Shown: positions 9,073-17,055 of the stretch, piece after piece
How the letters are laid out: the number at the start of each line of letters is the position of its first letter
How positions within the stretch are numbered: position 1 is the first letter of the stretch
Assembly (NCBI GenBank): GCA_046331245.1
Contig: JAXLRH010000002.1
Coordinates: 434,001-498,000, forward strand
Length of the DNA: 64,000 nucleotides
Origin: SSF14 sp046331245
GTDB taxonomy: Bacteria; Actinomycetota; Acidimicrobiia; Acidimicrobiales; Microtrichaceae
Direction of reading: 5' to 3'
Program-made: the position numbers and the translations under genes
The notes under the pieces: model-generated
What the model saw: the letters and a program-made list of their open reading frames with translations, nothing else
Databases searched by the model: none
Told to the model about the DNA's origin: nothing

Positions 9073-10830
9073 TCAGCGAGACAGCGCCGGCCCGAGATCG
9101 CTCAGATCCTTCCACCCGTCGCGGCCGGAGACCTCCACCACCTCGACGCGGGGGTGGGCCGCGGCGACGGCGGCGACGGCGTCGTCGTAGGCGGCGATGG
9201 CCGCCAGCCGGTCGGCACGCGGTCGCTGCCGGGGATCGATGAGCGACGACCAGTCGTCGATGCGGACGATCGCCGCGCGTGTCGCCGAGTCGCCGGCCTC
9301 GACGATGCGAACCTGCCGTTCGAGCAGGGCGCGGTAGCGGCGAGCTCGGCGCTCGGGCGTCTCGGGCCGTGCCGGTTCCAACGTGTCCCAGTAGCCGGCA
9401 CCGATGAGCACGACGGCGGGGCGGAAACGGGCGATTCCCCGCGTCCAGCGGTCCGACCAGTGCCGGCAGAACTCGTCGATCTCGTACTGCCGCCCGTCGT
9501 CGAGGAGCGGCGTCGACGTGTCGCCGGGACAGCCCGGATCGGCGAGCGACCACACCGCGTACGCGTCGTCGCGTCGCAGCCCGTTGGCGATGGCCGCGCC
9601 GACCAGGTCGCCGGTGACCAGCACCCGCTGCTGACCGGGCCGCACGGCCGGCGGGCGGTCGATGGCGTCCCACTGGCCGGCGAGATCGTCGCGGGTGTCC
9701 ATCATGAGCGGGATGAGCGCGACGGCGGCGACGGCGTACCCGGCCACGACCAGAGCCGGGCGCAGGGGTATCCGGCCGCGGCGGAAGGGTTCCTCGACGA
9801 ATCGGTACGACACCTCGACCAGCACGGCGAGCACGACGAACCGGAGCACCTGCAGCGCCGGTCCGTCGAAGCCGAGCCGTCGCGTCGACAGGATGCGCAG
9901 CACCGGGATGTGCCACAGGTAGACGCCGTAGCTCACCTGGCCGAGGTGCCGCACCGGCGGCCACTCGAGCACGGCGCTCAGCCACCTGGGCGCCTGCGCC
10001 GAGGCGAACACCAGCGACGCCGCGGCGAGGCAGACGAGCAGGAAGCCCCACGGGTACATCCAGTCGTCGCCGGGCTCGGCGAGCGCGGCGAACGCGACGA
10101 GCCCGGCGAGCCCGACCACCGCGGCGCCGTGCACGAGCGCTTGCCGCCGTGTGGCGGACGGGCCCACGGCGAGGCCGGACAGCGCCAGGGCCGCGCCGAT
10201 GAGCAGCTCGAAGGCGCGGGTGTCGGTGCGGAAGTACGCCATGACGCCGCCGACCACGCCCATCGCCGCCGCCGACGCGGCGATGCCGACCAGCACCACG
10301 GCCACGCGCGCGGCCACCGAGCGCACCCGTCGGAACAACAGCCAACCGATCAGCGGCCACAGCAGGTAGAACTGCTCCTCGATCGCCAGCGACCACAGGT
10401 GGTCGAGGACGGTGCGGGAGTTGTGCAGCCACACCCGTGACCCTCCGAACACCGCCTCCACCAGGTTGGTGGTCCACGTGAGCGCGCCCACGGAGTCGGC
10501 GAACTGCCGGGCCGACCCCGTGTCGGTGACGGCCGCCGCGATCGCCGTCACCACGACGAGCACGACGACGGCGGGAACGAGACGTCGTACCCGGCGGCCC
10601 CAGAACGCGCCCAGGTCGATGCGGCCCACCCGTGCATGCTCCGCCTGCAGGATGCCGGTGATCAGGAAGCCCGACATCACGAAGAACACGTCGACACCGA
10701 TGAAGCCGCCGGGCACCACGTCGGGCCAGTAGTGGAAGAGGACGACGGCCACCACGGCGAGCGCCCGGACGCCGTCGAGCGCGGGCAGATACGACCAGGT
10801 GGAGCGACCGTCGTCGCCGGCGGAGCTCAC
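9073..10830 (-). CDS. Acyltransferase 3 (OafA/YrhL-like) with degenerate SGNH domain
   Basis: Membrane O-acyltransferase for a cell-surface glycan or lipid. Seen: 585 residues; the N-terminal half has about ten membrane helices and the family motifs LDGVRALAVVAVVLFHYW (catalytic His) and LDHLWSLAIEEQFYLLWPL. The C-terminal ~200 residues look like the SGNH-hydrolase domain usually fused to this family, but the GDS nucleophile motif reads GDLVG and the terminal DxxH motif reads DGWKD, so the hydrolase centre appears lost. The GTG start overlaps the ilvA stop (GTGA). Upstream in-frame codons continue into ilvA and are not part of this gene. Confidence 0.85.
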   Translation of the reverse strand: MSSAGDDGRSTWSYLPALDGVRALAVVAVVLFHYWPDVVPGGFIGVDVFFVMSGFLITGILQAEHARVGRIDLGAFWGRRVRRLVPAVVVLVVVTAIAAAVTDTGSARQFADSVGALTWTTNLVEAVFGGSRVWLHNSRTVLDHLWSLAIEEQFYLLWPLIGWLLFRRVRSVAARVAVVLVGIAASAAAMGVVGGVMAYFRTDTRAFELLIGAALALSGLAVGPSATRRQALVHGAAVVGLAGLVAFAALAEPGDDWMYPWGFLLVCLAAASLVFASAQAPRWLSAVLEWPPVRHLGQVSYGVYLWHIPVLRILSTRRLGFDGPALQVLRFVVLAVLVEVSYRFVEEPFRRGRIPLRPALVVAGYAVAAVALIPLMMDTRDDLAGQWDAIDRPPAVRPGQQRVLVTGDLVGAAIANGLRRDDAYAVWSLADPGCPGDTSTPLLDDGRQYEIDEFCRHWSDRWTRGIARFRPAVVLIGAGYWDTLEPARPETPERRARRYRALLERQVRIVEAGDSATRAAIVRIDDWSSLIDPRQRPRADRLAAIAAYDDAVAAVAAAHPRVEVVEVSGRDGWKDLSDLGPALSR

Positions 10831-12029
10831 TCCACGATCTCGACGTCGAAGCCCTTGTCGCGGAACGCGCGGAGGACGTCGTGTCGGTGTTCGTCGTCGC
10901 GGGTCTCGAGCACGACCAGGATCTCGACGGCGTTCACAGCCAGTCGCATCCCGGAGCGATGATGCTCGACGTCGACCACGTTGAGGCGCATCGCCGCGAA
11001 CTCCGCCGTGAGCTCGGCGAGCGAGCCGGGGCGGTCGGTCGTGACGAAGCGGAGCCGCAGGAACCGGCCGAGCGCGCTGAGGCCGTGCTCGATGCACTTG
11101 CCGAGGAGGAGCGGGTCGACATTGCCGCCGCCGAGCACGAGCGCCGTCGGGCCCACGTCGGGGCCGAGCCGGTTCGCGAGCGCGGCGGCAAGCGTCGCGG
11201 CGCCGGCCGGCTCCACCACCGCCTTCGCGCGTTCGAGCAACAGGAGCATGGCGGCGGTGATGTCGTCGTCGGACACGTCGACCACCTCGTCCACGAACGC
11301 CCGCACGTGCGACAGCGTGAGCTCGGTGGGTGCCTTGAGCGCGATGCCGTCGGCGATGGTGGACGGCGCCACGGACTGGGGTGTGCCCGCGGCGAGCGAG
11401 GCGATCATCGACGATGCGCCGCTCGCGGTGACGCCGATCACGCGCACCTCGGGACGACTCAGCTTGATCGCTGCGGCGACACCCCCGCACAGGCCGCCGC
11501 CGCCGATGGCCACGGCGACGGTCGAGAGGCCCGGCACCTCGTCGAGCAACTCGAGGCCGATCGTGCCCTGTCCCGCCACGATGTCGGGATGGTCGAAGGG
11601 CGGAACGAAGATGCCCTCGTGGTCGGCTGCGAACCGCTTGGCGGCGTCGATGCAGTCGTCCACCGTCGCACCGCCGAGCACGACGTCCGCGCCGTAGCCC
11701 TTCGTCGCCGTCACCTTCGGTAGGGACGCGTCGCCGGGCATGAAGATCGTGGCGCGATGGCCCAGCAGCTGCGCGGCCAGCGCGACGCCCTGGGCGTGGT
11801 TGCCGGCCGAGCCCGCGACCACGTGCGACCGGGGTGGGAGGCGGCTCAGGCGGTGGTAGGCGCCGCGGATCTTGAACGAGCCCGTGCGCTGGAGGTACTC
11901 CGGCTTCAGCCAGACCTCACGCCTGACGCGGAGCGACAGCGAGTGCGAGCGCGTCGCCGGCGTGGCGCTGACGACGCCGCGGATCGAGGCTCGGGCGGCC
12001 TCGAAGTCAGCGAGTGCGAGCAAGCTCAT
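10827..12029 (-). CDS. ilvA: Threonine ammonia-lyase (threonine dehydratase) with ACT domain
   Basis: PLP enzyme converting threonine to 2-oxobutanoate and ammonia, the first step toward isoleucine. Seen: 400 residues; PLP lysine in RTGSFKIRGAY, the phosphate-binding GGGGLCGG loop, and a C-terminal ACT-like regulatory domain (about 325-400: FVTTDRPGSLAELTAEFAAM). The length matches the shorter one-ACT-domain class rather than the 500-residue IlvA with two. Start at ATG 12029 gives the family N-terminus (FEAARASIRGVV) and overlaps the upstream pterin dehydratase by 23 bases. The start of the acyltransferase overlaps its stop, so three genes form one run. Confidence 0.9.
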   Translation of the reverse strand: MSLLALADFEAARASIRGVVSATPATRSHSLSLRVRREVWLKPEYLQRTGSFKIRGAYHRLSRLPPRSHVVAGSAGNHAQGVALAAQLLGHRATIFMPGDASLPKVTATKGYGADVVLGGATVDDCIDAAKRFAADHEGIFVPPFDHPDIVAGQGTIGLELLDEVPGLSTVAVAIGGGGLCGGVAAAIKLSRPEVRVIGVTASGASSMIASLAAGTPQSVAPSTIADGIALKAPTELTLSHVRAFVDEVVDVSDDDITAAMLLLLERAKAVVEPAGAATLAAALANRLGPDVGPTALVLGGGNVDPLLLGKCIEHGLSALGRFLRLRFVTTDRPGSLAELTAEFAAMRLNVVDVEHHRSGMRLAVNAVEILVVLETRDDEHRHDVLRAFRDKGFDVEIVE

Positions 12030-12297
12030 CGATGCGCTCCGCCAGGCGGATGTCGCGGGCGGTGACCGCACCGGCGTCGTGGCTCCACAGCTCGATCTCG
12101 ACCTCGTTGTAGACGTTCGACCAGTTGGGGTGGTGATCGGCCTTCTCGGCGGCCAGCGCGACCGACGCCATGAACCCGAACGCCTCCGCGAAGTCGGCGA
12201 ACCGGAACGAGCGACGCAGCCGACCGTCGACGAGCGCCCAGCCGGCCGGCGGCGCGAGGTCGTCACCGTCGGGGGTCGTGGGGTCGTCGGGGGGCAT
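12007..12297 (-). CDS. 4a-hydroxytetrahydrobiopterin dehydratase (PCD/DCoH family)
   Basis: Recycles the 4a-carbinolamine form of tetrahydropterin cofactor. Seen: 96 residues with the family signature EKADHHPNWSNVYNEVEIELW and the closing TARDIRLAERIDEL helix. No aromatic amino acid hydroxylase is visible nearby, so its partner, or a molybdopterin-related role as suggested for other orphan PCDs, is unknown. It overlaps ilvA by 23 bases. Its ATG lies inside one arm of an inverted repeat that also contains the start of the divergent gene at 12336. Confidence 0.88.
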   Translation of the reverse strand: MPPDDPTTPDGDDLAPPAGWALVDGRLRRSFRFADFAEAFGFMASVALAAEKADHHPNWSNVYNEVEIELWSHDAGAVTARDIRLAERIDELARTR

Positions 12298-12338
12298 GGC
12301 CCCATTCTGGTCGAGCGCCGTTAGGGTCTGGGGCCATG
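12295..12338. promoter_or_regulatory. Divergent promoter with start codons inside an inverted repeat
   Basis: CATGGCCCCA (12295-12304) and TGGGGCCATG (12329-12338) are perfect 10-base complements, and each arm contains the start codon of one of the divergent genes. On the plus strand TAGGGT (12322-12327) lies 8 bases before ATG 12336, a leaderless -10 arrangement. On the minus strand CAGAAT is the nearest candidate, 6 bases before the ATG. Confidence 0.5.
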
Positions 12339-12764
12339 GCTCACGTGCGTTCGGCAATCCTCTGCGACTTCGCCCAGGTACGAGAGGGCCTGCTGTTCGT
12401 GTCGTCCGGCGGCATCACCCGCATCGCGGCGCCCGGCATCGGCGCCCCCGTCTCGTTCTCCGTCGCCGGCGAGCTCGAGGTGCTCCCACTCGAGGCCGGC
12501 TCGACCCACGAGGTCGCCTTCAAGGTGTCGGCCGTCGAGACGTCCACCACGGTGTGGGAGGCCACGCTGTCCATCAGCACGAGCAGCTCGCCCGACGGGT
12601 TGTTCCCCGGCGAGAGCCTGCACGTGCCGTTCGCGTTCCCGGTCGGGCCGTTCGCCGCGGAGACCTTCGGGCCGCACGACCTGAAGGTGAGCATCGACAA
12701 CGCCGAGACCGAGCTGCTGACCTTCTACCTGCTGCAGATGGTCACCAACGAGGACCTCACCTGA
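12336..12764 (+). CDS. Conserved hypothetical, beta-rich (DUF6941-like)
   Basis: Function not known. Seen: 142 residues, no signal or membrane segment. The protein starts MAHVRSAILCDFAQVREGLLF, a pattern I associate with the DUF6941 group of actinobacterial proteins. The rest alternates short beta strands (VSFSVAGELEVLPLEAG, HEVAFKVSAVE) consistent with a beta-sandwich. The start is fixed by a TAGGGT -10 eight bases upstream. It is a single gene, divergent from the pterin dehydratase and convergent with the SIMPL lipoprotein across a long hairpin. Confidence 0.6.
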   Translation: MAHVRSAILCDFAQVREGLLFVSSGGITRIAAPGIGAPVSFSVAGELEVLPLEAGSTHEVAFKVSAVETSTTVWEATLSISTSSSPDGLFPGESLHVPFAFPVGPFAAETFGPHDLKVSIDNAETELLTFYLLQMVTNEDLT

Positions 12765-12779
12765 CCAACCCCCCCCACC

Positions 12780-12832
12780 CCGGTTTCGGGGGTTCGTTGT
12801 GCGCGAGGGTGCACAACGAACCCCGAAACCGG
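12780..12832. terminator. Long hairpin, copy A of a GTTCGTTGTG repeat family
   Basis: A 22-bp stem (12780-12802 with 12811-12832) with a single one-base bulge and an 8-base loop. The inner arm reads GGGGTTCGTTGTGC. It sits between convergent gene ends, so it can terminate both ways, although no T-run follows. The arm and loop (TGCGCGAGGG) recur in the hairpin at 19020-19074, marking a dispersed repeat family. Confidence 0.75.
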
Positions 12833-12865
12833 AGAAATGGGGAGCGGGAACGGGAACGGGCGGCG

Positions 12866-13618
12866 CTAGTCCGCGAAGGTCCAGCGCACCTCGACGGTGA
12901 CCGCCGTCTGCACCTCGCCCGCCTGGATGGGCGTGGCCGCACGGTCGGCCTGCGCCGCGTAGGCCAACGGCGTGGACACCGGCGGCGTCGTCGTGTCGGT
13001 CTGTGAGATCGACACGACCTGACCGAGCTTGCGGCCCGACAGCTTCGCGAACTGCTCGGCCTTCTTCCTGGCGTCGGCGAAGGCCTTGTCGCGGGCTCCG
13101 GCGAGGGCGGCCTCGTCGTCGTCGAGGCGGAACGACACCCCCGACACGACGGCGTCGGAGCCACCGGCGGCGGTCGCCGCGTCGATGACGGCGCCCACCT
13201 TGTCGACGGCGCGCACCTTGGCGATCACCTGGTTGGAGACACGGAAGCCGTCGGCCACCGGACCGGAGTCGGGGTACCGGAACTCCTGGTTGATCGAGTA
13301 GTTCGTGGTCTGCACGTCCTTCTCGGCGACGCCCGCCGCCTTCAACGCGTCGATGAGCTTCGTCGCCGACGTCGCTGCGTCGTTGATCGCCGCCGGCGCG
13401 GTCGGCCGCTTGACCGACACGCCGATCGAGACGGACACGGTGTCGGGCACGCCGCTCACCTTGCCGGTGCCGGACACGACGATGCCGTGCTGGGAGCCCG
13501 AGGGATCGTTGGTCACGTTCACGACCGGAGCCTTCCCCGTCGACTGGCCGGAGCATCCGACGGCGACGAGCGCCAGGCCGGCGAGGCCGACGGAACAGAC
13601 GGTGCGGATTCTGGACAT
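12866..13618 (-). CDS. SIMPL-domain (DUF541) lipoprotein
   Basis: Seen: 250 residues; signal peptide with lipobox LVAVGC; then a SIMPL/DUF541 domain (about 45-245) starting IVVSGTGKVSGVPDTVSVSIGV and containing the typical LIDALKAAGVAEKDVQTTNYSI and DKAFADARKKAEQFAKLSGRKLG stretches. Known: members of this family are secreted or periplasmic oligomeric proteins (YggE/BP26-like) linked to oxidative stress in some bacteria; no enzyme activity is established. A strong GGAGGT lies 6 bases before the ATG. It is downstream of the sufD-Rieske-sufC2 run in the same direction, separated by 67 bases, so readthrough is possible. Confidence 0.9.
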   Translation of the reverse strand: MSRIRTVCSVGLAGLALVAVGCSGQSTGKAPVVNVTNDPSGSQHGIVVSGTGKVSGVPDTVSVSIGVSVKRPTAPAAINDAATSATKLIDALKAAGVAEKDVQTTNYSINQEFRYPDSGPVADGFRVSNQVIAKVRAVDKVGAVIDAATAAGGSDAVVSGVSFRLDDDEAALAGARDKAFADARKKAEQFAKLSGRKLGQVVSISQTDTTTPPVSTPLAYAAQADRAATPIQAGEVQTAVTVEVRWTFAD

Positions 13619-13685
13619 GGGGTGACCTCCATCGATCGGTGCTGATCGTTGGACGTCGCCGCCGTCACGGAAGTTCCCGGGTTGC

Positions 13686-14498
13686 TCAGAGGCCGAGCGG
13701 ATCGGCGAAGGGATCGGCGAACGGGTCGTCGGCGGCAGCCACGGCAGCCGGCGCGTCGTCCCCTCCGGCCTCCTCCACCCACCGGGCGTAGCCGCTCTCC
13801 TCCAGCGTCTCGGCGAGCTCCGGCCCGCCCGACTCGAGGATGCGGCCCTTGGCGAAGATGTGCACCACGTCGGCGTGCAGCTTCTCGAGGAGCCGGTTGT
13901 AGTGGGTGACCGCGATCACGCCGAGGCCCCATTCCGAGGTGGCCTCCTCGACGCGCTGCGACACCTGCGCGAGCGCGTCCACGTCGAGGCCGGAGTCGAT
14001 CTCGTCGAGGATCGCGAACTTCGGGCGGAGCACGGCGAGCTGCAGGGTCTCGTTGCGCTTCTTCTCGCCACCGGAGAAGTCGACGTTGAGGGAACGGCTG
14101 AGGAACGCCTCGTCGAGACCGACGCGCTTCGCCTCGGCCCGGAGGTCGGCATCGAAGGTCGTGCCGGAGCGGTGCTGGGCGGCGAGCGACTCGGTGAGCA
14201 CGGACTGGAGCGACACGCCGGGCACCTCGGTCGGGTACTGCATGCCGAGGAAGAGACCGGCCTGCGCCCGCTCGTGGGGCGCCAGCGCTGCGAGATCCAC
14301 GCCGTCGAGCAGCATCGAGCCGCCGGTGACGACATAGCCGGGCCGGCCCATGAGCACGTGGCTGAGGGTGGACTTGCCCGAGCCGTTCGGGCCCATGATC
14401 GCGTGCACCTCGCCGCTGCGGACCGTGAGGTCGACGCCGGTGAGGATCGGGCGGCCCGCGACCTCGGCGGTGAGACCGGAGATGACGAGCTCGCTCAC
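13686..14498 (-). CDS. sufC: SufC, Fe-S cluster assembly ATPase (copy 2)
   Basis: Second SufC in the window. Seen: 270 residues; Walker A GPNGSGKST, signature FSGGEKKRNETLQ and Walker B LDEIDSGLD, where copy 1 has LDETDSGLD. It has an extra acidic Ala/Asp/Phe-rich C-terminal tail (DDPFADPFADPLGL) absent from copy 1. The GTG start overlaps the stop of the Rieske gene, which itself overlaps sufD, so this copy is translated with the SufD scaffold subunit and is the likelier partner of SufBD. Whether the two copies are interchangeable cannot be judged from sequence. The longer open frame upstream is read from within sufD and is not part of the gene. Confidence 0.92.
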   Translation of the reverse strand: MSELVISGLTAEVAGRPILTGVDLTVRSGEVHAIMGPNGSGKSTLSHVLMGRPGYVVTGGSMLLDGVDLAALAPHERAQAGLFLGMQYPTEVPGVSLQSVLTESLAAQHRSGTTFDADLRAEAKRVGLDEAFLSRSLNVDFSGGEKKRNETLQLAVLRPKFAILDEIDSGLDVDALAQVSQRVEEATSEWGLGVIAVTHYNRLLEKLHADVVHIFAKGRILESGGPELAETLEESGYARWVEEAGGDDAPAAVAAADDPFADPFADPLGL

Positions 14499-14824
14499 GA
14501 CACCACCACCGACACGTCGTCGCCGTCGACGACGACCTCGTACACCGCGACCGGACGCGTCGCCGGCAGCGACGTCGCCTCGCCGGTCTCGAGGTCGAAC
14601 CCCGAGCCGTGCTTCGGGCACTCCAGCGTGCCCATGTCGTCGTCCACCTCGCCCTCCGACAACGAGACGTCCTGGTGGCTGCAGCGGTCGGACAGCGCGT
14701 ACACCTGGTCGCCGAGGCGCACCACGGCGAGCTCACGGTCGCCGATCACGAACTTGCGGACGCCGCCGTCGACGAGGTCGTCGATCGTGCACAGCGGGTG
14801 CCGGACTCCTGGGGAGACGCTCAT
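14495..14824 (-). CDS. Rieske-type [2Fe-2S] ferredoxin in the suf operon
   Basis: Small soluble Rieske protein, probably an electron donor for cluster assembly or for an oxygenase. Seen: 109 residues with both ligand motifs, C-x-H in DRCSHQD and C-x2-H in ECPKHGSGFD, as in NirD/BphF-type ferredoxins. There is no membrane anchor. It overlaps sufD (ATGA) upstream and sufC2 (GTGA) downstream, so all three are made together. Non-heme-iron Rieske proteins occur in several actinobacterial suf operons; supply of reducing power to SUF is an inference from that context. Confidence 0.9.
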   Translation of the reverse strand: MSVSPGVRHPLCTIDDLVDGGVRKFVIGDRELAVVRLGDQVYALSDRCSHQDVSLSEGEVDDDMGTLECPKHGSGFDLETGEATSLPATRPVAVYEVVVDGDDVSVVVS

Positions 14825-16110
14825 CGGGTTCCTCCGAGCTTGGCGGCGATCAACGGACGGACGAGCTCGGCCACGGACGGCACCGACACGGCGTCGAGCA
14901 CCTCCTCGAAGAAACCGTTGACGACGAGCCGCTCGGCCACCTCGGGCGGGACGCCGCGGCTCTCGAGGTAGAAGCGCTGGTCCTCGTCGATGGGACCGAC
15001 GGCGGTCGCGTGTGCACAGCGGACGTCGTTGTGGTTGATCTCGAGGTTGGGCACCGACTCGGCCCAGGCGTCGTCGGACAACTTGATGACCCGGTTGGTC
15101 TGCGTGGCGTTGGAACCACGACCCTCGTGGTCGACCCGGATCATGCCGGTGTAGACGGCGTGGGCACGGTCGTCGAGCGCCCCCTTGAACAGGAGCTCCG
15201 ACGTGGTGTCGCGGGCCTCGTGCGTCTGGAACGTGCGGAGGTCGTGCATCTGGTCGTCGTCGCCGAGGTAGAGCGCCGAGAGGCGGCCCGTGGCCCCCCG
15301 CCCGACGAGGCGGCAGTCGAAGCGGTTGCGGGCGTAGGCGCCACCGAGCGCGACGTGGGCCAGCCGAACCGTCGCCTCCTGGGCGACGGTGGCGGACAGC
15401 GCGCCGAGCTGGTTGGTCGCGCCGCCGAGCGCGTTGACGGTGGTCACGCCGACCCGGGCGGCGGGGGCCACTGCGATCTCGACGCGGGGCACGACGGTGG
15501 CCTCGACGTCGGTCGAGGTCGTCCACTCGACGACGTCGAACTGCGAGTTCTCGCCGGCCACGATCACGAGCCGGTTGAGCACGAGCGCCTGATCGGCGTC
15601 GACGACACCGATCACCTGGAACGGGAGGTCGACCACCACGTTGCGCGGCACGGACAGGAGCAGGGGGTCGACGCCGAACGCGACGTTGAGCTCGGTGAAC
15701 GCGTCCACGACGGCGACGTGCTCGCTGCTGCCGACGGTGGCGGCGACCTCGGACCCGCCGAGCTCGTCGGCGGACTCCGACAGGAGGCCGAAGCGGACGC
15801 CGAGCTCGGCGATCTCGGGCGCGAGCTCGGCGCTCACGAGGTGCCCGTTGTGGTGCACGAGGCGGCCGGCGTACTTGCCGAGACCGTCCGACAGCGTGAG
15901 CGCCCCGTCGGGAACGACCTCGGACGTCGCCGGCACGGTGAAGCGGTCGAGCTCGATGTCGCCGACGCGGCTGTAGCGCCACTCCTCGAGCGAGGGATCG
16001 GGCAGCGGCGTCACCGCGAAGCGCTCGGCGGCGGCGACGCGCTGCGCCGTCAGCCAGGCAGGGCCGGGCAGGGAGCTGGCACGTGTGGGGGTGAATGCGT
16101 CGGCAGTCAC
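14821..16110 (-). CDS. sufD: SufD, Fe-S cluster scaffold subunit
   Basis: SufD pairs with SufB on the SufBC2D scaffold. Seen: 429 residues; the C-terminal half shows the SufB/SufD beta-helix signatures (NRVIKLSDDAWAESVPNLEI, then RCAHATAVGPIDEDQRFYLESRGV with the conserved His) and ends VRPLIAAKLGG. The N-terminal half is variable, as usual for SufD. The start is GTG with AGGAA upstream. It is first in a sufD-Rieske-sufC2 operon. The 76-base leader contains TAGGATTTCTCCTA on the coding strand, whose TAGGAT could be the -10. Confidence 0.93.
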   Translation of the reverse strand: MTADAFTPTRASSLPGPAWLTAQRVAAAERFAVTPLPDPSLEEWRYSRVGDIELDRFTVPATSEVVPDGALTLSDGLGKYAGRLVHHNGHLVSAELAPEIAELGVRFGLLSESADELGGSEVAATVGSSEHVAVVDAFTELNVAFGVDPLLLSVPRNVVVDLPFQVIGVVDADQALVLNRLVIVAGENSQFDVVEWTTSTDVEATVVPRVEIAVAPAARVGVTTVNALGGATNQLGALSATVAQEATVRLAHVALGGAYARNRFDCRLVGRGATGRLSALYLGDDDQMHDLRTFQTHEARDTTSELLFKGALDDRAHAVYTGMIRVDHEGRGSNATQTNRVIKLSDDAWAESVPNLEINHNDVRCAHATAVGPIDEDQRFYLESRGVPPEVAERLVVNGFFEEVLDAVSVPSVAELVRPLIAAKLGGTR

Positions 16111-16160
16111 GACAGGGTTCCTGGGGGTCGAGCGGGGCCGTCGAATAAGTCCGACGGCGA

Positions 16161-16174
16161 TAGGAGAAATCCTA
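16161..16174. promoter_or_regulatory. sufD operator/promoter motif
   Basis: TAGGAGAAATCCTA is an inverted repeat (TAGGA/TCCTA) 51 bases before the sufD start. Read on the sufD strand it begins TAGGAT, a -10-like hexamer. Its TAGGAGAAAT core matches the motifs before sufC (1663-1692) and sufB (18946-18960). Confidence 0.6.
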
Positions 16175-16186
16175 GTGGGACTGGAC

Positions 16187-16639
16187 TCACTCGGGCCAAG
16201 CGTCGAGGATGGCCGTGAACTCGTCGGCGGTGAGCGCCACCGGGCTCGACACCCGCGGCGCCCGCACGATCTCGCACCGGCCGAACCGCTCGTCGGCCAC
16301 GAGCTCGCGCAGCCGCACCGGAGCGTCGAGCAGGTCGAGATCGAGCCCCACCCACGGCTGCTCCGACTCGTTGCGGCTCGACGGCTGCACGTAGGGCTCG
16401 CTCGACACCTCGCCGATCCCCCACACGCCCGTCGTCGGGGCGTTGCGGCCCCCGGTCACCCAGAGCACGCACGGGTGGCCCGGGTGCACCAGGTCGACGC
16501 GGTAGTTGTCGACCATCGGCCACGCGTCGATGGGCTCGCCGGCGCGGATCGCGCCGACCACGTCCCAGACGACCGGATTGGCCTTGAACAGCCACGCCGC
16601 GACCTCGGTGCCGTCCCGCAACCGGGCGACGGGTTCCAT
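16187..16639 (-). CDS. EVE-domain-like protein
   Basis: Seen: 150 residues, soluble. The opening AAWLFKANPVVWDV, then PMVDNYRVDLVHPGHPCVLWVTG, then GVWGIGEVSSEPY follow the order of an EVE domain (a PUA/YTH-like fold that binds modified bases in DNA or RNA). Known: EVE proteins can read modified nucleotides and are often linked to restriction or RNA modification. There is no associated nuclease here; it lies between sufD and a small Cys protein. The ATG at 16639 gives a complete N-terminal strand. The family call rests on pattern only. Confidence 0.65.
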   Translation of the reverse strand: MEPVARLRDGTEVAAWLFKANPVVWDVVGAIRAGEPIDAWPMVDNYRVDLVHPGHPCVLWVTGGRNAPTTGVWGIGEVSSEPYVQPSSRNESEQPWVGLDLDLLDAPVRLRELVADERFGRCEIVRAPRVSSPVALTADEFTAILDAWPE

Positions 16640-16652
16640 CGACGCGATGACG

Positions 16653-17033
16653 TCAGCCCCGACGGAACCAGCGACGCCAGCCGCGCTGGTCGCCGCCCGG
16701 GCGGCCGGGCCGGAACCCCGACGTGTCGGGACGGGTGGCGTCCACCTCGGCCCGCGTGCGCTCGACGGCGGCGTTCACGATGTTCTCCGCCTCGTCGAGG
16801 AGGTCGCCGATGGACGGATCGACCCCGACGCTCGCGGGCTCGGCCGGCGTCGGCGGAGCGATCAGCGAACCGTGCGACCAGTTCACGTCCGCGAGGCGCG
16901 GCTGATAGGCGGGGCAGTTGTCGGGGCAGCGCCACGGCGCCTCCGGGGCGAGGTCGAGGTCGCATTTCCGCACGGACTCACCCGTGGGATAGGTGCGGCT
17001 CTCGTAGAACTTGCATCCCTCGCGCATCGGCAT
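16653..17033 (-). CDS. Small four-cysteine protein, conserved actinobacterial hypothetical
   Basis: Function not recognised. Seen: 126 residues; the N-terminal 45 carry C7, C24, C36 and C40 (REGCKFYESR, VRKCDLDLAP, WRCPDNCPAY), which could hold one zinc or a cluster. The middle is an amphipathic acidic helix (DLLDEAENIVNAAVERTRAEV) and the C-terminus is basic and Trp/Arg-rich (GWRRWFRRG). The ATG is fixed by a TACAAT -10 six bases upstream (17040-17045), which interlocks with the -10 of the divergent gene. Confidence 0.6.
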   Translation of the reverse strand: MPMREGCKFYESRTYPTGESVRKCDLDLAPEAPWRCPDNCPAYQPRLADVNWSHGSLIAPPTPAEPASVGVDPSIGDLLDEAENIVNAAVERTRAEVDATRPDTSGFRPGRPGGDQRGWRRWFRRG

Positions 17034-17055
17034 CGAGCCATTGTAGGTTTGCGCG
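17034..17055. promoter_or_regulatory. 22-base divergent promoter with interlocked -10 elements
   Basis: TAGGTT (17044-17049) lies 6 bases before ATG 17056, and on the other strand TACAAT (17045-17040) lies 6 bases before the ATG at 17033. The two hexamers share the TA at 17044-17045, so the promoters cannot be occupied at once. No room exists for a Shine-Dalgarno on either side; both mRNAs would be leaderless. Confidence 0.6.

Noticed and set aside
9073..11490. 805-codon open frame on the minus strand
   Set aside because: Its first ~220 codons are an out-of-frame reading of ilvA; only the part from GTG 10830 has family similarity.
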